64,000 nt of DNA from Apostichopus japonicus (taxonomy: Eukaryota > Echinodermata > Holothuroidea > Aspidochirotida > Stichopodidae). Of the stretch, positions 57,261 through 64,000 are shown piece after piece; position 1 is the stretch's first letter, and the number at the start of each line of letters is the position of its first letter. A program made the position numbers and the translations under genes. Below the pieces are notes generated by a model. That model was not told the DNA's origin, ran no database searches, and saw nothing but the letters and a program-made list of their open reading frames with translations. The stretch spans positions 8,796,001-8,860,000 of the forward strand of contig NC_092579.1 of NCBI RefSeq assembly GCF_037975245.1. Reading direction: 5' to 3'.

Positions 57261-57620
57261 GAGGGCACAGATATTGAGAGTGCAGCACAGGGCAGACAAG
57301 GACAATATTGACAGCCTTTCATCCTATCTCTCGGACCAGAATTGAACCCCAAACAATTCTTCATTGTGGCAGATAAACTGGCCATTCCAGCTGGGACAGA
57401 GGCGTAGAACATACATTTAACATAGACTATGCTCCCCCTCTACAACACTAGTTTTGTGTATGGAATTTTGCAACCAACAGAAGTGAAGTCTCTCGTCCGT
57501 ATCCATGCCACATCTATAAGGGCAGCCAGCATGGAGTTACTTCAAGGAGTGAATGTTACTTTTTTATTGCTCTGTAGTCCGGAACCACGTGTGTCAGCAT
57601 GGAGTAGCTATAAAAGGGTG
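57261..57620 (+). pseudogene. Decayed downstream exon of element 3's gene
   Basis: After a good acceptor (TTCACCAAACAG) the reading frame gives EGTDIESAAQGRQGQY, a stop, then QPFILSLGPELNPKQFFIVA and DKLAIPAGTEA. Further pieces (HTFNIDYAPPL and FVYGILQPTEVKSLVRI) follow in other frames. These resemble the C-terminal region of SAMD3-like proteins, but the exon is interrupted. Confidence 0.45.
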
Positions 57621-59200
57621 TGAAGACTCGCGCAAAAAGAACGTCTAATGCCGGTAATCTGACCTAGTTTCGAATGAGGTGTAACAGAAGTGTTAGACAC
57701 TGCCATCGATCCCAGAAAATACAAACACAGCTTGCTACCGTCGGTAATTAGACACTAGTGTACAGTCAGTACATACAGCTACGGTCAATACCCACATTAC
57801 AGTGTATAAACGATACAGCGATGAACATCTCAGGTCCAGCTAAAGATATCAAGGTATCACGTTTCATTACTGTCTGTCTTTTTTAGCGACACGAACAAAC
57901 ATCACTTGCAAGCAACAGAAAGTTAACTTTTTCAGATGGCTGCATGCTGTTTGGGACAAATCTTCAATGCCTTTAAGGAGTAACTAACACATACCCTAAA
58001 ACGTTAAATTGATTACCCGGAGTTTACAAACAGTTTTATATGAATAGGGAGGGCTCCAGAAATAAATATTTAATTGATTTTTGGTTTTTAAAAATGTTTT
58101 TTAATGATACTGATCTAATTATGAATGTAATTAAACAAACACCTAGTTGCCAAAAAAACTTTGTTGTATGATTTTTCGAGCATGTTATTTTAATGTTTAC
58201 TTTAATGTTCCTACATTTCACTGCACTCACTATGTTGAAGGTTTATTTAATTAAGCAATTAATTAAGCTAATATTATTTATTGTGCACAATATTCCATAA
58301 TTTGTTCCATGAAAAGCAAGTAACCTGATTATTATATTTAGTCAGTAACTGTAGAAAATTCCATTTGAGAATATCCTTTCCACATTATTCCCCCCCCCCC
58401 CATTTTTTTTAAATTTTAGTGATGTAATGAGTCAAAACTGTTTTCAATTTTTTAGTCGACTCTCGAGTGACATTTCTTTTTCAGCTAGAGGCCGACATTA
58501 AAGGATTCACGTGAGATAATTTATAAAACTTTAAAATTTGATTGAAATCCCAATCAAAATCACTATATATGATTACTATCAGAAAGTTAAGAAATAATTG
58601 AGGGTGGTATAATAGTCACATGTACTGTTTTTGCATACAAATTTGCTTTATATAAATTCCATATCATGAAATCGTGAATGCAGTATATAATAATTCATGT
58701 TTATCTAATAGCCATTATGAAGTTATTGCCATTCTGTCAACTGCTTGTAATATTTTGTTTTGTGTGTGCTGGATAATGACTTTCAGCAATCGCCAATCTA
58801 TATCATTGAAACACAAAGTATTAAATGTTGACCGCACTGATATATAGTTTAACCATTCCTAATATTTTATAAATAACCTGCTGAAAATTTGTCATATGTT
58901 TTCCCCATTTTGAAATCATTCTAAGAAATTGTTGCTACTATACATTAATGATTCACAACTGGAAAAAAGGCAATGTACCAGATCAATTGTACTATCGTCG
59001 TGTTTCCATCCTATCCCTTTTGTAAAGGCAGGATCGTATAGTTACTATATCCTTTACAGTGGAAAATTTAAAGTTCAATGAGATCGGGAGATGGGATCAG
59101 CTGGGTATATAACGACTCAATTTACAGCTGTGTTGTCAATGAATTCCAGGGTATTACCACCTGGTGGTGACATGCAAATAATTTAAAGTGCTTTCTGTTG

Positions 59201-59303
59201 CAGTGGTGTTGCCAGACATTTGAATCTTGGTTGGTGATATGTCTATTTGTAAATTCCCTCTCGGGGGAGGGGTTCCCCAGGCCACCCATTGGCGACACCA
59301 CTG
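59201..59303. mobile_element. Short MITE-like element inside element 3
   Basis: Starts CAGTGGTGTTGCCAG and ends TTGGCGACACCACTG, an imperfect 14-base inverted pair around 103 bases. Only a partial flanking duplication (TCTGTT) is seen. Confidence 0.4.
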
Positions 59304-59884
59304 ATCTGTTCTCAGCTCACCTAATCCTTTTCAAAAAAAATTAAAGAACATTTTATATGGCCCAATTCAAGCAGAAATTTGACAGATTAATATTGAACTG
59401 AAAATATGTCACTGTTATGTAAAGTATCTTTATAATTTGAACGTTTGTTGGAAAGATAACATGTTTTGTTGAACATCCCTCAGAATATTGTAGTTTTTAT
59501 TTTTTTTTTTAATATGATAACGAAAAGTAAATAAGAATATATAAGTGGGTTAGTGGAAATAAAATTACTGTTCGGTGGATATTGACAATTATATTTCTTG
59601 ATGGAATACCATTTTTAATGTACTTTGTGTGTGACTGTCACTACGATTTTCTGGTCGTTATAGCCTAACATGATTGGATGTGAAGGCGAAGTCACTCCAT
59701 GAAGTAGCACCTTTCAGTAAATTCCCCTGTATTAACAGATCATTGAATGTTGTCTTTCATGACCTTAAATGCATCTATATTGAAGAATTCCAGCACTTAG
59801 CCAACACGGAGGATCAATAGAAAAGCTTGTTCAATACAGAATTTGCAGTTTATAAGATTGACAGTATAGCTGTGATGTGTAATA

Positions 59885-60170
59885 ATTCAGTCTAAAGGAC
59901 CGACTGTTCAGTCTGATATCAGTCTAATAGACTGAAAGTATTCAATCTAATTAAGACTGGTGCTGCAATAAATCAGTCTAAACTGCTGGCTGTTCAGTCT
60001 AAAGTGGTTTGATTTTCAGTCTATTAGACTGAAGAGTATTTAGTCTAATTAAGACTGACCTTCAGTCTTTACATTTCAGACTGGAATTCAGTCTAAGTAG
60101 TCTGATCCCTTATCCCATCCATCGTTAGACTGAAATTTCAGTCGATTAGACTGAAATTTCAGTCTCTCAT
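59885..60170. repeat. Right motif array of element 3
   Basis: About twenty copies of CAGTCTAA, TTAGACTG or close variants in both orientations, including the palindrome ACTGAAATTTCAGT twice. Confidence 0.85.
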
Positions 60171-60747
60171 TTTAAGAGAGTAGCTGGTGATAATATCAAA
60201 GTTAGTTGCACCTACCTCCCCAACCCCCCCCCCCATTGTACTCCTCCGTCGCCTATTAAATTACTTCCCTTGGATTTTCTTTTGGAAACCATGTCTACAT
60301 GTTCCTCTAAGAGCAGTAGCACTGAACGCAAACGGGCAATACATATGAATATAATATATCATATAAATTAATGGTGAGTAGAGGGTTTCGTTGTCTGTGG
60401 AGATTTGTTTGAGATTGTAGAGTTGGTTTTGGTCTTGACTTTAAGGGTTCCGATTGTAGGGAACATGTAAACAGAGAAACTTACTGGCAATAGTGTTAGT
60501 AGTACGTTTATGTCTGTGTTAATGTCTTTTTTTGAAATAAGAAAAGAATAGGCAACGAGAAATTGATCATCGTAAAAAGCAAATGAAAGCTCTATATGAT
60601 TTTTTGCTTTCAATCATTGGGAATGTTATTGATGCTAGAGTGCACATGTAAATAATTAATCATCACACGTTAATGAGAAGCTCGTGTAGTGTACTGTACC
60701 TTTGTCTTTGTGGTTTTGTCTTATCACAACTGATATTCTAATTTTAG

Positions 60748-60832
60748 ATCGTTCCATACCTCTCGGATACATATGGAGATGAACCGGGAAGACTTTTTAC
60801 ACAATCGTTTGCGGCCATGATTTTTAAAGAAG
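60748..60832 (+). CDS. RTK-B exon 9
   Basis: 85 bases, two codons shorter than in RTK-A: IVPYLSDTYGDEPGRLFTQS. Donor GTACAT. Confidence 0.82.
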
Positions 60833-61104
60833 GTACATTAAGAAGATTGCGAATATTCTGTTATCCATTTTTATTATTGAAAAGTAGTCATAATAATGCT
60901 ACATGAAAATGCTATTTATTTTTGTATTCATTTTCCTTATGTTTGGTACTCATGGCAATTCACCTTTTACTTGTTTTCCAAATTATTGTATTACACACGT
61001 TTTGGGAGATTCTCTTACCATTTCCCAAGATTCGATATTCATGTTCTGTTACATTTGGCAAACATTATAGCCATTAAAACTTTACTTTTTTAATACTCTT
61101 TCAG

Positions 61105-61398
61105 AGACTACAGTCGATCCAGAAGGTGCCGTGACATCAACCGTTTCATTAAATAGAAACAATGCTCCTGTACGGTCTAAAGATCCGCCACCCGGTCAGC
61201 CTCCGAACTTACATCCGCATTCACCGACTGCGAGCTTCCCTACCACCGTAATTGCTGTGGTGCTACTTGTTGGTCTAGCAGTAGTAGTTGTGATAATATG
61301 TACTGTATGTATCCTGTGGACTAGAACCCGAAGACGAGAGACTAACGATCGTCTGGAAAATCTCCATCTTGAACAAATGTACCAAGAGAAAGCCATAG
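61105..61398 (+). CDS. RTK-B exon 10 (stalk and membrane helix)
   Basis: 294 bases. Proline-rich stalk (DPPPGQPPNLHPHSPT), membrane helix, basic RTRRR stop and LENLHLEQMYQEKAI. Confidence 0.86.
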
Positions 61399-61585
61399 GT
61401 AACCATGCAACCAGTGGCGACTGATGTCAGAAGCTAAGAATCTTTGTCATAATCAAAATGTATTAAATTATCTTCACTAATGTAAATGAAAATATAATAA
61501 TAATTTACAAAGTATTAGGTAATTACGTAAAAACTAATAATAAATTGCTTAACGGTTATTTCACGTTTCTATGTTTGATTTACAG

Positions 61586-61756
61586 AAAAGACCCGAGAGA
61601 TTGACCCGATATTGAAAGATAAAGAAATTAGCCACGATCAAGTCATAATCGAGCACAAGCTAGGAGAAGGTGAATTCGGTTTGGTGCATATCGGCAAGGT
61701 CACCGGCATGAAGAATAAAGTTGATGATGTTGTAGTCGCCATCAAGACAACGAAAG
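61586..61756 (+). CDS. RTK-B exon 11 (glycine loop)
   Basis: 171 bases: [20 protein letters not shown] and [10 protein letters not shown] long TA microsatellite starts about 25 bases after the donor. Confidence 0.88.
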
Positions 61757-61783
61757 GTACCGAAAATGTGTTTTCTGTTCACA

Positions 61784-61885
61784 CATATATATATATGTTT
61801 ATATATATATATAAATATATATATATATACATATATATATATAAACATATATATAAACATATATATAAACATATATATATATATA

Positions 61886-61956
<71 letters not shown>

Positions 61957-61968
61957 GTGTGTGTATAT
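61784..61968. repeat. (TA)n-rich microsatellite in RTK-B intron 11
   Basis: TA repeats interrupted by A/C-containing units (ATATAAACATATATATA) and ending in GTGTGTGTG. It starts about 27 bases after the exon 11 donor. Confidence 0.95.
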
Positions 61969-62270
61969 ATCTACCACTGCCAATAGAATAGAAACAATAA
62001 CAATTACTCTTGAAAGACTTTTAAGTAAATTATTTGTTTTCTTAATTATATGAACTCAGATCGAAATTACAGAAACAATCGACTGAAAGGAACGAAAAAG
62101 GATACCATTGCTCTTTCATTTCGTACTTATTGATAATGTTGCTATTATGATTAAATTGAAAGAAAGAAATTAATATCGACAAATATTTCATGCATATATC
62201 TAAAATATTGCGCTATTGCCGAAATTTTCTTGGCGATTGTTCTCATTCATTTGTTTAAATACTCTTACAG

Positions 62271-62452
62271 TCGGAGCATTTGATGACGTGAAGGAGGACC
62301 TGTTGAATGAAATGAAACTCATCGCAGAGCTTGGCGACCATGTCAACATCCTTTGTCTTCTTGCTTGCTGCTCAATGAATGAACCGTTCTACCTAATAAC
62401 AGAATATATGAAGTATGGTGACTTGCTGGGCTTCTTACGGGAGTGCAGAAGG
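62271..62452 (+). CDS. RTK-B exon 12
   Basis: 182 bases, almost identical to RTK-A exon 12: LIAELGDHVNILCLLACCSM. Donor GTAAAT. Confidence 0.88.
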
Positions 62453-62617
62453 GTAAATCCCATGCATACCAGTCATGTAATCTAAACAAGTTTAAGTAAA
62501 CTCATGGAAATCTGATGTTGTAGTAACGTGATCGTAGAATTGGATTCAACATATTTTGAACGTAAATATTGCATGCCATGTTGTTTTGTCTTATTCTTTG
62601 TCATCAATCTCACACAG

Positions 62618-62702
62618 ACAGAAAACTCAGAGAAAGACCAAATCTACTCTGTGCAGGAGAAACAACAGTTTATAAGTTGCTCGTGACATTGTTAATGGGA
62701 TG
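62618..62702 (+). pseudogene. RTK-B exon 13, +1 frameshift
   Basis: 85 bases against 84 in RTK-A. An extra base in the stretch AGTTTATAAGTTGCTCG shifts the frame and gives TGA at 62684-62686. Splice sites (CACACAG and GTAAGG) remain. Confidence 0.82.
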
Positions 62703-63677
62703 GTAAGGTGTTTAAAAGCATTTCACTTGAGTGTAGTTTAAGTGCCCGTATGCCTAGGGCTACCATCGTTACCAAATATCTACAATATATATCGCGAAAT
62801 AGCTACGATAGCGTAACGTGGTAGTACTTGTTGCAACTATTTTAGCCCACGTTACACAACTTTTCTCGCCGAGCTTGTGAGGCTCGCATGTTGCCATCAA
62901 TCATGTTATGCGTCGACAACGATGCGTGGAGTACTACAAATCGGTTTATTTGTTTTAATAGGCGTATCGTAAAAAAGAACAGTGATATCTGCGAACCTCA
63001 CAAAGACCGTACAATTTACTTTAGCCGTGGGGAATGTATTTTCGTTGCAAAAACGAGACATTCCCGATTAATCGTGATTTATGATAACCCTACTACTATT
63101 TGAATTTATGTTTGCTATCACCAAAATGCACATGGCTTAATCAGTTTGTACGTTGTACGTTAATCGGTATAAACTGAAGTGTTATAACACCGTAACACGT
63201 GTTAGACCTGTCAGCAGATGCTACTGTGGGAAACATTACTAACGGACGAATTCATTACTCAAAAGTTGTTTCAAGTAATGACTGGTTGTAGTCTAAACAA
63301 ATGTCCCTATGTTTGACTATTAAGTATACCTTGTTATTAAAGATGGTTTTTGCAGTGAAGTGTCCTCCACTTAAAATGCGGACGAAATTATTGCCGAAAC
63401 CTTTAGAGTGGTCTAGTTAGTCCAGACAATATTTATGCATAGGATTGTGTGTTTACTATTTTCTGTTTGTAAGTCCTTCTCAGTAATAACTGGTCACAAA
63501 TGTACCACATGTTAAGGAATTATAACACACGTCAGTTTTAACTGATTAACGGGTACTCACCGTTACTAGTTTTAAACTGATAAAGCCAGGATAATCGGGT
63601 GTTGCTGTACAATGTGAACAATATGCAGACAAAGTGACAGGACGTTTTCTTATTTGTTTTTTTTTAAATTCTGACAG

Positions 63678-63894
63678 ACCCACATACAAGAAAAACGTTT
63701 CTATCACGGGGATCTTGCTGCTCGTAATTCGTACTCGTTGGTGAAGGACTGACGATAAAAATAGCTGATTTTGGACTCGCCGATGACATTTACACGAGAG
63801 GATATAAAAGGAGAGCTACCGAACAGAAAATACCGGTGAAATGGTGCAGTCTGGAAACGATCCTAAATGGAATATGTAGCTCAGAAGGAGACTC
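63678..63894 (+). pseudogene. RTK-B exon 14, +2 frameshift
   Basis: 217 bases against 215 in RTK-A. After HGDLAARN, two extra bases (AATTCGTAC versus AACGTAC) shift the frame, giving a TGA soon after. The rest of the exon is nearly identical to RTK-A, with the same GTATGT donor. Confidence 0.82.
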
Positions 63895-64000
63895 GTATGT
63901 AACCAAATATAATTCCTTTGTATAAAAAACGTCTTTCATTGGTAAAATATTTCATCATCTTACAAATACATGAGAGAACCTCTCATGATATTGAACAGGA

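Larger units (their letters stand above)
55366..60180. mobile_element. Element 3: TA-flanked element with TTAGACTGA arrays, in RTK-B intron 8
   Basis: Starts CTCTCTTAAAATGTTAGACT and ends CAGTCTCTCATTTTAAGAGAG, an imperfect inverted terminus, flanked by TA (55364-55365 and 60181-60182). Arrays of TTAGACTGA/TCAGTCTAA lie at both ends (about 55378-55570 and 59885-60170). Length is 4.8 kb. It carries a SAM-type first exon and a decayed downstream exon, and no recognised transposase. Confidence 0.75.
46320..63894 (+). pseudogene. FN3-type receptor tyrosine kinase paralogue (RTK-B), disrupted in the kinase domain, runs off the window
   Basis: Fourteen exons match RTK-A exons 1-14 one to one. Exons 2, 4, 5, 6, 7, 8, 11 and 12 have identical lengths (111, 54, 76, 45, 200, 66, 171 and 182 bases) and all phases agree. 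Exons 1-12 read open: signal peptide, two FN3-like modules, stalk, membrane helix (VIAVVLLVGLAVVVVIICTV) and the kinase N-lobe with GEGEFGLV and VAIK. Exon 13 has a one-base insertion that brings TGA at 62684, and exon 14 has a two-base insertion in the catalytic loop. The two insertions sum to three, but a stop lies between them. As written it would encode about 530 residues without a catalytic loop: either a pseudogene or a kinase-dead decoy. Later exons lie beyond the window. Confidence 0.82.

Noticed and set aside
61612-62053. Long open frame continuing past RTK-B exon 11 and overlapping frames on both strands
   Set aside because: Beyond the exon 11 donor at 61757 the frame only reads TA microsatellite; the paralogue fixes the exon end.

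Overview
The window is animal nuclear DNA: AT-rich, intron-rich, with GT-AG splice sites, AATAAA signals, LINE/SINE/MITE debris and long microsatellites. The gene content (LRR receptors, FN3-type receptor tyrosine kinases, SAM-domain genes inside repeats) suggests a non-vertebrate deuterostome, possibly an echinoderm such as a sea cucumber. That placement is inference from memory of these families.

Layout. (1) 0.7-4.9 kb: two tandem, intronless, plus-strand genes for small LRR type-I membrane proteins with matching tails, plus a broken LRR fragment between them. (2) 7.5-8.6 kb: a decayed LINE. (3) 12.06-18.97 kb: a large TA-flanked repeat element (element 1) with a minus-strand, spliced SAM-domain gene inside. 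(4) 19-20.2 kb: a LINE reverse-transcriptase remnant. (5) 21.09-40.27 kb: a complete receptor tyrosine kinase gene (RTK-A), 17 coding exons, 765 codons that sum to an exact reading frame: signal peptide, two FN3-like modules, one membrane helix, kinase domain and a short tail. Its intron 7 holds a second TA-flanked element (element 2) containing a large hairpin. (6) 44-46 kb: another broken LINE. (7) 46.32 kb to the right edge: a tandem paralogue (RTK-B) with nearly identical exon lengths and phases. Its kinase exons 13 and 14 carry +1 and +2 insertions, so it is a pseudogene or encodes a kinase-truncated receptor. Its intron 8 holds a third TA-flanked element (element 3), also with a SAM-type first exon.

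How it fits together. RTK-A and RTK-B arose by tandem duplication. RTK-A reads through but has HGD in place of the usual HRD and lacks a normal APE motif. A phase-compatible alternative terminal exon could also give it a short extracellular-only form. The most unusual part is the set of three large elements. Each is flanked by TA and bounded by inverted termini, and each has its own short palindromic motif repeated in the terminal regions (TGGGTCA, TTAGTCGGT or TTAGACTGA). Two of them carry intron-containing SAM-domain genes, and no transposase is visible in any of them.
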